Below, in pieces: positions 53,812 to 61,628 of a stretch of DNA of 64,000 bases. Every line of letters begins with the position of its first letter. The stretch's first letter is position 1. The notes beneath the pieces were generated by a model. That model ran no database searches, was not told the DNA's origin, and saw nothing but the letters and a program-made list of their open reading frames with translations. This DNA comes from Chryseobacterium indologenes. Lineage in GTDB: Bacteria; Bacteroidota; Bacteroidia; Flavobacteriales; Weeksellaceae. A program made the translations under genes and the position numbers. Where the stretch lies: positions 1,798,001-1,862,000 of the forward strand of contig NZ_CP074372.1 of NCBI RefSeq assembly GCF_018362995.1, read 5' to 3'.

Positions 53812-53877
53812 ACTTTCTTATCAGTATTAATTATTGAGTTGATAAAATAAAGGAAAGGAGTCTTAACATCTGAAAGA

Positions 53878-54462
53878 TTATTTTTCCTTTGAGGCAAGTC
53901 GTTTTCTGATGGTGCTTACAAACTCTTTTGAAACACCAAGATAGGAAGCGATGTAATACTGTGCTACTCTTTGTGGAATTGAAGGATATACTTTGATGAA
54001 TTCAAGGTATCTGTCTGATGCAGTCTTGGAAATGGTATTTACCAAACGGCTCTGCAATGTCGCCAGGTTTCTCTGAACCAGCATTCTGAAAACTCTTTCG
54101 AGTTTCGGAATTTCCTGCAGCAATTTTTCTTTGGTTGCAGGATTCAGCATATAGATTTCCGAATCTTCCAGCGTTTCAATATATACTTTTGAAGGCTTCT
54201 GTTCCTGAAATGAGGCAATATCACTGATCCACCAGTCTTCGATGGCAAACAGCAGCGTAACTTCAGTACCAGCATCATCCAAACAATACATTCTTATACA
54301 TCCTTTGTGAATATAACCTTCAAACTGGCAAATCTCTCCTTCCCTCAGTAAAATGGTCTTCTTAGGAAATGACTGACATACCAGCAGATCTGTAAATATT
54401 TTTTCTTCTTCGGGAGTGATTGAGATAAATCGTGTAATGTTTTTGATGATATTTTCGAACAT
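53878..54462 (-). CDS. Crp/Fnr family transcriptional regulator
   Basis: The frame is open to 54510, but the ATG at 54460-54462 (MFENIIKNITRFISIT) suits the family and gives 194 residues. It has an N-terminal cyclic nucleotide-binding-like domain (GEICQFEGYIHKGCIRMYCLDDAGTEVTLLFAIEDWWISD) and a C-terminal helix-turn-helix (RVAQYYIASYLGVSKEFVSTIRKRLA). It lacks the Cys cluster of Fnr, so it is of the Bacteroidota Crp-like type with unknown ligand. It starts ten bases after the stop of a small receiver-like gene on the same strand, so the two are co-transcribed. It may regulate the adjacent pirin cluster. Family is firm. Confidence 0.88.
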   Translation of the reverse strand: MFENIIKNITRFISITPEEEKIFTDLLVCQSFPKKTILLREGEICQFEGYIHKGCIRMYCLDDAGTEVTLLFAIEDWWISDIASFQEQKPSKVYIETLEDSEIYMLNPATKEKLLQEIPKLERVFRMLVQRNLATLQSRLVNTISKTASDRYLEFIKVYPSIPQRVAQYYIASYLGVSKEFVSTIRKRLASKEK

Positions 54463-54472
54463 AATGTCAGGT

Positions 54473-54784
54473 TTATCCCTGCAAATTAGGAAAAAGACTG
54501 TAAACTTCATTCTTTAAAAGTCCACTTCCTCCTCCATAATGATCGATTACTTTAACATCTTTATCTAATCCTGCACAAAATATTTTAATATCTTTTTCAA
54601 AATCTTCCTCAAGCCCGGAACTTAAAAGAACAATATCTACGGGGGTCTCTTTTATATATTCGTAGCAGAAATTTTCATCACTTTGTATTTCGGCAGTCCA
54701 ACCTTCGTTATTTTCTATAATTCTTTTTAAAGTATCGAGAATTTCCTGATTCTTTCCGATAACTAAAAAATGTAATGTTTTCAT
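54473..54784 (-). CDS. Receiver-like domain protein lacking the phosphoacceptor Asp
   Basis: The 103-residue protein (start ATG at 54782-54784, MKTLHFLVIGKNQE) folds like a response-regulator receiver: an N-terminal strand LHFLVIG, helix ILDTLKRIIENNEGW, and a third strand VDIVLLSSGL. The phosphoacceptor Asp expected after VDIVLL is replaced by Ser (LLSSGLEEDFEK), so it is probably not phosphorylated; the usual acidic pair at the start is also missing. It lies ten bases upstream of the Crp/Fnr gene and is probably co-transcribed with it. It may act as a binding partner of a kinase or of the regulator. Fold assignment is moderate. Confidence 0.6.
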   Translation of the reverse strand: MKTLHFLVIGKNQEILDTLKRIIENNEGWTAEIQSDENFCYEYIKETPVDIVLLSSGLEEDFEKDIKIFCAGLDKDVKVIDHYGGGSGLLKNEVYSLFPNLQG

Positions 54785-54930
54785 TTTGTTCACTATTTAT
54801 ATTGTTGATTAAGGTAAGAAACATTTGAGTAAAAAGTACATCTCTTATACAATCCGTAACAATTCATACCCTTCAAACTCGCTAACCCGAATCACGTATC
54901 TCTTATCCCGAAACCCGCATCTCGCTCCCT

Positions 54931-56541
54931 CTACAAATGTTTGTTCCCTGTAATTTTTAATTCGTTCAGATCCAATTGGGATTCTGCTTTTCTTATCTCA
55001 TCTTCACTGAAGCGTTTTTCACGTTTCATCCGGAACAGTTCTTTTCTCTGCAGGGCAAATATATTCAGCATTACGTTGTGATATTCTTCCATATCGTTTC
55101 GTCTGTTGGTACACATTTCCAAAGAACTTAAATGATTCTGATGAAGTTGGATATCAGTTTCCAAAGCTTTTTTAAAATTCTTAAGCAGACTATTGCTGTT
55201 CACCAATTCATTATATTCTTTATCAAGTTTTTGGACGGCAAGGTTATCCAGCCTCATTTGAATTCCGGCCTGCTGTTCGTGAGAAGGAAGAATAGGATCA
55301 ATCTCTTCAATTTTTGTCAGCCTGATCACCAAAGGCAGTGTCAATCCCTGAAATACCAATGTCACAAAAATGACCACAAATGTGATAAAAATAATCAGGT
55401 TTCTCATCGGAAATTCGGCCTGACTGTTCATCATTACCGGAATGGACAAGGCTGTAGCCAAAGAAACAACACCTCTCATTCCTGCCCATCCTATAATCAA
55501 CGGATTTTTCCATCCCGGACTCGGATCACGGCGGGCTTTTTCACTCAGCCATCTTGGGATATGAGCTACAGGATAAATCCATAACAGACGTACTGCAATG
55601 ACGATCAAACTTATAATTAAACCATATTTGATACCTTCCATTAATGAAATTTCTCCCAATCCATTGATGATATCCGGAAGTTCCAGCCCTATTAATACAA
55701 AAACCAAAGCGTTCATTACAAAGATCAGGGTATTCCAGACTCCTGTCATATTAATTCTTGTGGTTCCTGTTTTAAAAATTTCATGAGCACGGAATGACAT
55801 AAATAAACCTCCGCTCACCACAGCCATTACTCCTGAAAAATGAAAATGTTCTGCAGAAAGAAACAGAATATAAGGTGTAATTACTGTAATGGCAGCATCA
55901 ATGGCAGGTGTAGTAGGTAAAAACCGGTGAATGGCATAAAAAACATGAGCCCCTGCAATTCCTATTACAATTCCCATCCCTGCTACCAGGAAAAACTGTC
56001 CTGTTGCTTCATGCATTGAGAAAGCTCCTGTCATTACCGCAGCCAAAGCAAATCTGAAAACAATCAGTGAAGAAGCATCATTAATCAGACTTTCACCTTC
56101 CAATATCGCAAGAGTGCGTTTTGGAACTTTTAATCCTTTTAAAACCGTTGTGGCAGCAACTGCATCCGGTGGTGAAACAATTCCTCCCAATAAAAAACCT
56201 AATGCCAGGGTAAATCCGGGAATCAACATCTGTGAAGTATAGGCAACCACCAGCGAGGTCAGAAATACCAGACCAAAAGCCAGCAGACTGATGGGACGTT
56301 TCCATTTCCAGAAATCATTCCATGAAGTATACCAGGCTGCTTCGTACAGAAGTGGAGGTAAAAAAATTAAAAATATGATCTCCGGATCCAGCTTTAAAAC
56401 AGGAACTCCGGGAATAAAACTAATCCCTAATCCGGCAAGCACCAAAAAGATAGGATAAGCAATTTTAATCCTTTGTGCCAGCATGACCAGCATCATGACG
56501 AGTAATAAAAGTCCCAGTATTAAAAGTAGTTGTTCGTGCAT
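54931..56541 (-). CDS. CPA1-type Na+/H+ antiporter
   Basis: The 536-residue protein has about twelve membrane helices. It carries CPA1 antiporter segments: LGFLLGGIVSPPDAVAATTVLKGLKVPKRTLAILEGESLINDASSLIVFRFALAAV, containing the PPDA and ND ion-binding pair, and GWAGMRGVVSLATALSIP. A cytoplasmic tail of ~110 residues follows (VIRLTKIEEIDPILP onward). CPA1 antiporters exchange Na+ or K+ for H+ across the inner membrane for pH and salt homeostasis. It stands alone on its strand with a spacer on either side. Family is firm; ion preference is not certain. Confidence 0.92.
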   Translation of the reverse strand: MHEQLLLILGLLLLVMMLVMLAQRIKIAYPIFLVLAGLGISFIPGVPVLKLDPEIIFLIFLPPLLYEAAWYTSWNDFWKWKRPISLLAFGLVFLTSLVVAYTSQMLIPGFTLALGFLLGGIVSPPDAVAATTVLKGLKVPKRTLAILEGESLINDASSLIVFRFALAAVMTGAFSMHEATGQFFLVAGMGIVIGIAGAHVFYAIHRFLPTTPAIDAAITVITPYILFLSAEHFHFSGVMAVVSGGLFMSFRAHEIFKTGTTRINMTGVWNTLIFVMNALVFVLIGLELPDIINGLGEISLMEGIKYGLIISLIVIAVRLLWIYPVAHIPRWLSEKARRDPSPGWKNPLIIGWAGMRGVVSLATALSIPVMMNSQAEFPMRNLIIFITFVVIFVTLVFQGLTLPLVIRLTKIEEIDPILPSHEQQAGIQMRLDNLAVQKLDKEYNELVNSNSLLKNFKKALETDIQLHQNHLSSLEMCTNRRNDMEEYHNVMLNIFALQRKELFRMKREKRFSEDEIRKAESQLDLNELKITGNKHL

Positions 56542-56660
56542 AGTTTTTTAGAAGTTTGATTTCAGATCTGGTTATCTAGGTTTTGGCTAAAGCCAGTGGT
56601 TTTTGTTTTTTTTGTAAGGCGGGCTAAAGCACACCGCTATTGAATGTTTATTAATTTATT

Positions 56661-56728
56661 TAGATTCCTACGGAATGACAAATAGTACGCTTTCTTTCTC
56701 CATACAGTTTGTCATTCCGTAGGAATCT
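56661..56728 (-). repeat. Dispersed palindromic element, copy 8 (reverse)
   Basis: Arms AGATTCCTACGGAATGACAA and TTTGTCATTCCGTAGGAATC, with the interior in the opposite orientation to copy 7. A 'ggctaaagcc' palindrome lies about 75 bases before it. Confidence 0.85.
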
Positions 56729-56789
56729 CACCATTACTTAAACACTTTAAGCATTATTAAAAATTATAAATAATTCAAAGTAAAAATAC

Positions 56790-57410
56790 TTATTTAAATA
56801 GTATTGAATTCGCCAATTCCATTTCTTCCTCATTAATAGAGTGTCCGAAATTGGCATATACTTTTTCTGTTACCTCAGCATTCATTTCTCTTAAAATATT
56901 GGCTGTAGCATATACTCTTTCTACAGGAACATGAAAATCGGGATTGCTGGTTCCCAGAAAAACAGGGGTTCCGGCAAAATCTCCTTTATAGTTTTCACGA
57001 TTGATCTTATCTCCTATCACTCCACCAATAATGGCTGCTGCTCCACCGAACTTCTGAGCATTACGGGCCAGAAACTCAAGGGTAAGACAGGCGCCCTGAG
57101 AAAATCCGAAAAAGTATATATTTTCTGGTTTAATTCCTGCTTTTACAGCTGCATTTACTGTTTCCTCAACCATTTCAATGGCTGATGACAACCATGGTTC
57201 GTTTTGTTCTACCGGGGCTATAAATGAAAAAGGATACCAGGTGTGATTCAAAGCTTGCGGGGCTAATAAAGCATAGTCTTTTACATTTAAATGTTGAGAT
57301 AAACTCAGAATATCCTGAGAGCTTCCTCCACGTCCATGAATCATAATCAAAGCTTTTTCTGCCTGATTCAATGGAATTCCTGCTGTTTTTATATTTAAAA
57401 TATGACTCAT
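56790..57410 (-). CDS. MhqD-like alpha/beta hydrolase (phospholipase/carboxylesterase family)
   Basis: The 206-residue protein has the family pattern: ALIMIHGRGGSSQDILSLSQHL, the nucleophile motif FFGFSQGACLTLEFLAR, Asp in GTSNPDFHVPVERV and His in NFGHSINEEEMEL. It belongs to the carboxylesterase/phospholipase family, near Bacillus MhqD. In Bacillus the mhqNOP and mhqED genes are induced by quinones, and MhqO is a ring-cleaving dioxygenase. Here the next upstream gene on the same strand, five bases away, is an MhqO-like dioxygenase, which strongly supports the link. Role in hydrolysing ring-cleavage products is inferred. Confidence 0.82.
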   Translation of the reverse strand: MSHILNIKTAGIPLNQAEKALIMIHGRGGSSQDILSLSQHLNVKDYALLAPQALNHTWYPFSFIAPVEQNEPWLSSAIEMVEETVNAAVKAGIKPENIYFFGFSQGACLTLEFLARNAQKFGGAAAIIGGVIGDKINRENYKGDFAGTPVFLGTSNPDFHVPVERVYATANILREMNAEVTEKVYANFGHSINEEEMELANSILFK

Positions 57411-57415
57411 TATTT

Positions 57416-58369
57416 CTATCTGAATTTTTCTGTTGGATAATTAATTACGGGAAGAACTTCTGTCAGACGTTCTCTTCTTTTTTCAAACTGCGGCGGCAAC
57501 TGAAGATCTTCTCCTAAAAATGCGGCTTCTTCATCTACATCGAACCCGGGGCCTGAAGTGGCAATTTCAAACAAAACGCCACCCGGCTCTTTAAAATATA
57601 CTGAGGTAAAATATTTTCTGTCTTTTACTTCAGTATGCTCCAGACCATATTCATTTAAGCGTTTTACCATTTCAAGCTGAGATGCTGCATCAGGAGTAGC
57701 AAATGCTACATGGTGAACGGTACCTCTTCCTGCCAATCCTTTCAATGCACTGGGTGTAGAAAGCAGATCTACATATTTTCCCGGCATATTGTCTGTCCCC
57801 AATCTCAGTCTGTCAGGAGTTTCCTTAATTACTTTATGATCCATCTGAGTGGTCAGAAGAGCAGCCGTTCTTTGATAGTCATCCTGCCAGATTTCTACGT
57901 GATGGATTCCTTTAATAGCATAATCTTTGGGAATATAACCGTTGTAATATCCTTTTCTTTCGTCCTTATCATTAAAAACCAACTCCAGACCCAACCCGTC
58001 AAAATCTTCAAGATAAATAAAAACTTCATCCGAGAATCTTTGCTGCGGCTGTTTAAAAGGAATATTAAACTGTTCCAGACGGTTCACCCAATAATCCAGA
58101 GCATCTATAGAAACTGAAAATGCCGTTGTATTGAGCATTCCTTTACCATGTCTGCCGTTGATCAGATCCTTACCATACGGAAAAGTAGTCATGATCGTTC
58201 CCGGTGTTCCATATTCGTCCCCGAAATAAAAATGATAAACATCCGAGTAATCAAAATTAACCGTTTTTTTGACTAATCGAAGTCCCAAAACTCCGGTATA
58301 AAAGTCTATATTTTCCTGTGCATTTCCGGTAATTGCCGTAACGTGATGCAGTCCTGTGATAAGTTTCAT
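57416..58369 (-). CDS. MhqO-like ring-cleaving dioxygenase (VOC superfamily)
   Basis: The 317-residue protein has two glyoxalase/VOC modules with the family start LITGLHHVTAITGNAQENIDFYTGVLGLRLVKKTVNFD and the second module IKGIHHVEIWQDDYQRTAALL. The end DRKYFTSVYFKEPGGVLFEIATSGPGF matches MhqO. VOC dioxygenases bind Fe or Mn through His and Glu and split aromatic diols; MhqO-type proteins act in quinone resistance. The gene ends five bases before the MhqD-like esterase. A second close paralogue lies at 59100-60032. Family is firm; the exact aromatic substrate is unknown. Confidence 0.9.
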   Translation of the reverse strand: MKLITGLHHVTAITGNAQENIDFYTGVLGLRLVKKTVNFDYSDVYHFYFGDEYGTPGTIMTTFPYGKDLINGRHGKGMLNTTAFSVSIDALDYWVNRLEQFNIPFKQPQQRFSDEVFIYLEDFDGLGLELVFNDKDERKGYYNGYIPKDYAIKGIHHVEIWQDDYQRTAALLTTQMDHKVIKETPDRLRLGTDNMPGKYVDLLSTPSALKGLAGRGTVHHVAFATPDAASQLEMVKRLNEYGLEHTEVKDRKYFTSVYFKEPGGVLFEIATSGPGFDVDEEAAFLGEDLQLPPQFEKRRERLTEVLPVINYPTEKFR

Positions 58370-58744
58370 TGTGTTGATAATTGTTAATTGATTATTATGA
58401 TAGCATGCGAGATTTCGAGATTTGGGGTTCGGGGTTCGGGGTGATACTTTCGAGAGCAGTTTTATTCATCTTTTGTCTTTCACCTTTGTTTTTAGCTTGA
58501 GACTCTCAACCCCTCTTATCCTCAAATCCCAAATCCTCAAAATGTCAAGATTCTTTTACAAAAGGTTACATAAAAAATTTAGATTCCTTCGGAATGACAA
58601 AGTGGACGGATAGATAAACTGCATAGTTTGTTCATTCTGTAGGAATCTACACTCCCACCCTTGTACTCTCATACGCTCTCGCCCTCTTGGCCGAAAACTT
58701 ATTCACCCGAATCCTGAAAACTCGCATCCCAGCTCTCAAACTCA
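58370..58744. other. Intergenic region with skewed tracts and a palindromic element
   Basis: A GA-rich tract (58405-58450, 'ggggttcggggttcgggg') lies near the dioxygenase start. A palindromic element copy at 58580-58649 and a CT-rich tract follow. No gene was seen. Confidence 0.6.
58580..58649 (+). repeat. Dispersed palindromic element, copy 9
   Basis: Left arm AGATTCCTTCGGAATGACAA and right arm TTTGTTCATTCTGTAGGAAT, with small changes in both; the interior is 'agtggacggatagataaact'. Confidence 0.8.
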
Positions 58745-59041
58745 CTAGAGTTCTTCCTTCAACCAAACATCATTGTATTCTTCCGGATGACGTTTAAACT
58801 GTGCATGAACATACGGACACAGCGGCAGAATCTTTAAATCATTTTCTCTTGCATAGGAAACCAGTCTTTCCAGTAAGATTTTAGCAAAGCCTTTTCCTTC
58901 ATATTCCGGATTTACTTCAGTATGATAAACCGTCAGCTTTTTTCCAATGACTGAAATATCCATTTTACCTGCTTTTTTATCGTCTGAGAAAAGCTGGATC
59001 TCTCCTTTTCTTCCTTCTAAAACTATTTCTGTTCTTTCCAT
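58745..59041 (-). CDS. Small GNAT-type N-acetyltransferase (YjdJ-like)
   Basis: The 98-residue protein has the compact GNAT pattern of the YjdJ group: GKMDISVIGKKLTVYHTEVNPEYEGKGFAKILLERLVSYARENDLKILPLCPYV. The GxGFAK segment is the acetyl-CoA pyrophosphate loop. Length agrees with the small Gcn5-related family (about 90-100). These proteins are thought to acetylate small molecules or proteins. It is between the two ring-cleaving dioxygenase genes, 58 bases downstream of the second, so it may be co-transcribed with it. Substrate is unknown. Confidence 0.82.
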   Translation of the reverse strand: MERTEIVLEGRKGEIQLFSDDKKAGKMDISVIGKKLTVYHTEVNPEYEGKGFAKILLERLVSYARENDLKILPLCPYVHAQFKRHPEEYNDVWLKEEL

Positions 59042-59099
59042 TTTTTTGTTTTTAATTCTTAATTCAAAATTAGCATCTTTATCAGTGCTGGCCGATGAT

Positions 59100-60032
59100 C
59101 TATGATAAGTTCGGAAGTACTCCTTCTATTTTCTCACGCATTCCTTCATACTGTGCAGGAAGCTTCAGATTGGTTCCCAACTCATTCAAAGGTTCATCTA
59201 CTGTAAATCCTGGATTATCGGTTGCAATTTCAAATAAAACTCCTCCCGGCTCACGGAAATATAATGAATAGAAATAATCTCTGTTGATCTTCGGAGTGAT
59301 GCTCAATCCTGCAGATAATGCTTTCTCACGGTATTCCATCAGAACGTTGTCATCTTTTACCCTGAAGGCAATATGGTGATTGGTTCCGGCAGCATTTCTT
59401 CCCGCAGGAATGGTATCATTTTCAATAATATCGATAAGATTGGCTGTATCGATGGCATCAGTGGCGAATCTGTATCTTTCTCCTTCCTGTTTCTGCAAAT
59501 TGTACCCTAAAACATCAGTCAGAACTTTGATTGTAGGATCTGCTTTTTTTAAGGTTAAAGTTACATTATGAAACCCTTTCAAGGCATATTCATCTTTAAT
59601 ATCATCAGTTGTCCATACCTTTCTGTTATCTTCACTTGCAGGTTCTATAAACTGTAACTGAAGACCGTCCGGATCATTGAAAGAGATCATTTTTTCTCCA
59701 AAAACTTCTCCTTCATTCACGTTTATATTAAAACTTTGCAAACGGTTTTTCCAGAATTCAAGGCTTCCTTTGGGTACTGAATATCCAATATGGGTAGCCA
59801 TTCCGCTTCCATTATTTCCTTTTCCAATTCCTTCCCACGGAAAGAAAGTAAGGATGGTTCCCGGAGTTCCGTTTTCATTTCCAAAATAGAAGTGATACGT
59901 TCCCGGATCGTCAAAATTCACTGTTTTTTTCACCAGTCTTACTCCTAAAACCTGAGTATAAAAATCTAAATTTCTTTTGGCGTTGTCTGCTATTGCAGTA
60001 ATATGATGCAGACCTAATATTCTATTGTCCAT
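59100..60032 (-). CDS. Second MhqO-like ring-cleaving dioxygenase
   Basis: The 310-residue protein is a close paralogue of the gene at 57416. It starts RILGLHHITAIADNAKRNLDFYTQVLGVRLVKKTVNFDDPGTYHFYFGNENGTPGTIL, has a second VOC module (LKGFHNVTLTLKKADPTIKVL) and ends FREPGGVLFEIATDNPGFTVDEPLN. The metal-binding His and Glu positions are conserved in style with the other copy. A 27-base element upstream (60073-60099) is identical to one upstream of the pirin gene, so both may answer to the same regulator. Family is firm; why two copies are kept is unknown. Confidence 0.9.
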   Translation of the reverse strand: MDNRILGLHHITAIADNAKRNLDFYTQVLGVRLVKKTVNFDDPGTYHFYFGNENGTPGTILTFFPWEGIGKGNNGSGMATHIGYSVPKGSLEFWKNRLQSFNINVNEGEVFGEKMISFNDPDGLQLQFIEPASEDNRKVWTTDDIKDEYALKGFHNVTLTLKKADPTIKVLTDVLGYNLQKQEGERYRFATDAIDTANLIDIIENDTIPAGRNAAGTNHHIAFRVKDDNVLMEYREKALSAGLSITPKINRDYFYSLYFREPGGVLFEIATDNPGFTVDEPLNELGTNLKLPAQYEGMREKIEGVLPNLS

Positions 60033-60072
60033 TGTCTTTAATTTTTATGCTAAATTACAGTGAACAGAAATG

Positions 60073-60099
60073 CTGCACATTTAACTAGTTTAATAAATG
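60073..60099 (-). promoter_or_regulatory. 27-bp element shared with the pirin promoter
   Basis: Bases 60073-60099 (CTGCACATTTAACTAGTTTA followed by ATAAATG) are identical to 53617-53643. It lies 41 bases upstream of the dioxygenase start codon and carries the same imperfect TTAACTAGTTTAA palindrome. Confidence 0.6.
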
Positions 60100-60351
60100 C
60101 AAATGCTTTATTCCGGCTAACATTCTTATTATACTTTTAAAATAAGAATGCAAAATAATCTTTACACAATTCTTAAAAATTTCAGTTTATTTTATCTTTT
60201 CCACAACATCAATTACGATATGATTTCAGCATTATTTGAATAGAAAAATATAAAACGAATGTATTTTTCAAAAAATAAATTGAAAATTAAAACACACAAA
60301 GATATGATTTACAATACATTAAATCATTAACAATAAATTAATATTTAAAAT

Positions 60352-60370
60352 GTCTACTTTTTTAGTGGAC
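60352..60370. promoter_or_regulatory. Candidate repressor operator upstream of the met operon
   Basis: GTCTACT-TTTTT-AGTGGAC is a 7-bp inverted repeat with one G-T type mismatch, ending 17 bases before the -7 element. It covers the place where the -33 element would be and so could block polymerase. The regulator is unknown. Confidence 0.45.
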
Positions 60371-60387
60371 TAATAGAAATTATATTA

Positions 60388-60395
60388 TATATTTG
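60388..60395 (+). promoter_or_regulatory. Bacteroidota -7 promoter element of the met leader
   Basis: TATATTTG fits the TAnnTTTG consensus of flavobacterial promoters. Transcription would start about seven bases further, near 60402, some 20 bases before the leader peptide start. Confidence 0.5.
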
Positions 60396-60421
60396 CAAAC
60401 GTATTCAGGAAATAAAACAAA

Positions 60422-60520
60422 ATGAAGGCAGAATTCAAAAATAATTCAATTAAGAAACATACCATCAAAAATATGATGAAGGATATCTGTATGCCTGTGC
60501 ATCAAGAATACTGTGGTTGA
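60422..60520 (+). CDS. 32-residue Met/Cys-rich leader peptide
   Basis: ATG at 60422 and TGA at 60518-60520 bound a 32-residue frame beginning MKAEFKNNSIKKHT and ending CMPVHQEYCG. Four Met (1, 18, 19, 24) and two Cys (23, 31) crowd the second half. It lies about 20 bases after the putative start of transcription and just before a strong intrinsic terminator, in front of EamA-metNIQ. The layout is that of an amino-acid attenuation leader: ribosome stalling on scarce Met or Cys would change folding of the RNA. A small functional or modified peptide is an alternative. The last codons also form part of the antiterminator (60513-60517). Confidence 0.6.
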   Translation: MKAEFKNNSIKKHTIKNMMKDICMPVHQEYCG

Positions 60521-60580
60521 CCTTACTTTTATTTATACATATTTTGAAGGCTTTACCACGTGGTAGAGCCTTTTTTTTTT
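60513..60580 (+). terminator. Intrinsic terminator with overlapping antiterminator (attenuator)
   Basis: The terminator stem AGGCTTTACC (60548-60557) pairs with GGTAGAGCCT (60562-60571, one G-T) around ACGT, followed by a run of ten T (60571-60580). An alternative pairing joins GTGGT (60513-60517, end of the leader frame) to ACCAC (60555-60559), and CCTT (60521-60524) to AAGG (60547-60550). It would destroy the terminator. This is the standard two-state attenuator. Confidence 0.7.
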
Positions 60581-60611
60581 ATTGAACACAACAACATTAA
60601 AAAAAATAAAA

Positions 60612-61610
60612 ATGAGCAATTCTAAAAACAAATGGTTAATTCCATTGGCTTTTACAAACATCTATGTGATATGGGGAATTACGTTTTTAGCTATTTCATT
60701 TGGCTTAAAAGGTTTTCCGCCATTCATTCTATCAGGGTTAAGATTTCTGGTTGCCGGAATTCTGATGATAGGGTATCTTCTTTCTAAGGGAGAAAAAGCA
60801 AATTCTCTGATCAACTGGAAGAAAAATGCAATTACCGGTATTCTTATTCTTACCGGAGGAACAGGTCTTGTAGCCTGGGGAGAACAATATGTAACGGCTT
60901 CAGAAGCGGCAATTTCTATTGCAACAGGTCCGTTCTGGTTTATTGCGATCGACAGAAAAAACTGGAAATATTATTTCTCAGATAAATTTATTCCGATAGG
61001 ATTGGTTATTGGATTTGCAGGATTAATTATGTTTTTAAAAGGCAGCGTAAATTCAAATGCGGCGTATGCCATTGCTGACGGAAACCTTCGTATTACAGCG
61101 TTTGTAGTATTGGGATTAAGTTCCATAGCATGGGTACTGGGATCTTTATATTCAAAGAAGAATCCGGCTTCTCAATCTACCTTTATGAATATTGCTCAAC
61201 AGCTTATAGTAGCGGGATTAGCTTCTTTTTTAATCTCTTTTTTAAGAAAAGAATGGACTGGTTTTTCAGTTTCTGCTGTTCCATTATCGGCATGGTTTGG
61301 AGTCCTATTTTTGATCTTCTTTGGATCGATAGTCGCTTATTTGTCGTACATTTGGCTTCTGTCCGTAAAACCCGCTGCCTTGGTAAGCACCCACACCTAT
61401 ATCAATCCTATTGTAACAGTGATTGCAGGTTGGATTGTTGCCAACCAAAGCATCAATGGAGGTCAGCTGTATGGTTTATTCATCATATTGCTGGGAGTAC
61501 TTCTAACGAATGTCACCAAGTATTTCAGGCTTTCAAAACGGTCAAAAGTAAAAATCAGAAGAGTAAGAAGATTTTTTAACAGAGCAGGCAGACCATATCA
61601 GCCTATTTAA
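60612..61610 (+). CDS. EamA/DMT family transporter
   Basis: The frame is open from 60582 (TTG), but the ATG at 60612 (MSNSKNKWLIPLAFTNIYVIWG) is the better start, giving 332 residues. It has ten membrane helices in two EamA repeats (for example ITFLAISFGLKGFPPFILSGLRFLVAGILMIGYLL and LWLLSVKPAALVSTHTYINPIVTVIAGWIV-like segments) and a basic C-terminal tail. EamA exporters handle amino acids and other metabolites. It sits 18 bases ahead of metN in the same operon behind a Met/Cys attenuator, which suggests export or uptake of a sulfur metabolite. Family is firm; substrate is inferred. Confidence 0.88.
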   Translation: MSNSKNKWLIPLAFTNIYVIWGITFLAISFGLKGFPPFILSGLRFLVAGILMIGYLLSKGEKANSLINWKKNAITGILILTGGTGLVAWGEQYVTASEAAISIATGPFWFIAIDRKNWKYYFSDKFIPIGLVIGFAGLIMFLKGSVNSNAAYAIADGNLRITAFVVLGLSSIAWVLGSLYSKKNPASQSTFMNIAQQLIVAGLASFLISFLRKEWTGFSVSAVPLSAWFGVLFLIFFGSIVAYLSYIWLLSVKPAALVSTHTYINPIVTVIAGWIVANQSINGGQLYGLFIILLGVLLTNVTKYFRLSKRSKVKIRRVRRFFNRAGRPYQPI

Positions 61611-61628
61611 ACAGTATACAAAATCAGA

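Noticed and set aside
60421..60580. SAM riboswitch in front of metNIQ
   Set aside because: I found no SAM-I type core with its conserved junction and kink-turn; the terminator is explained by a leader peptide and a simple alternative pairing.
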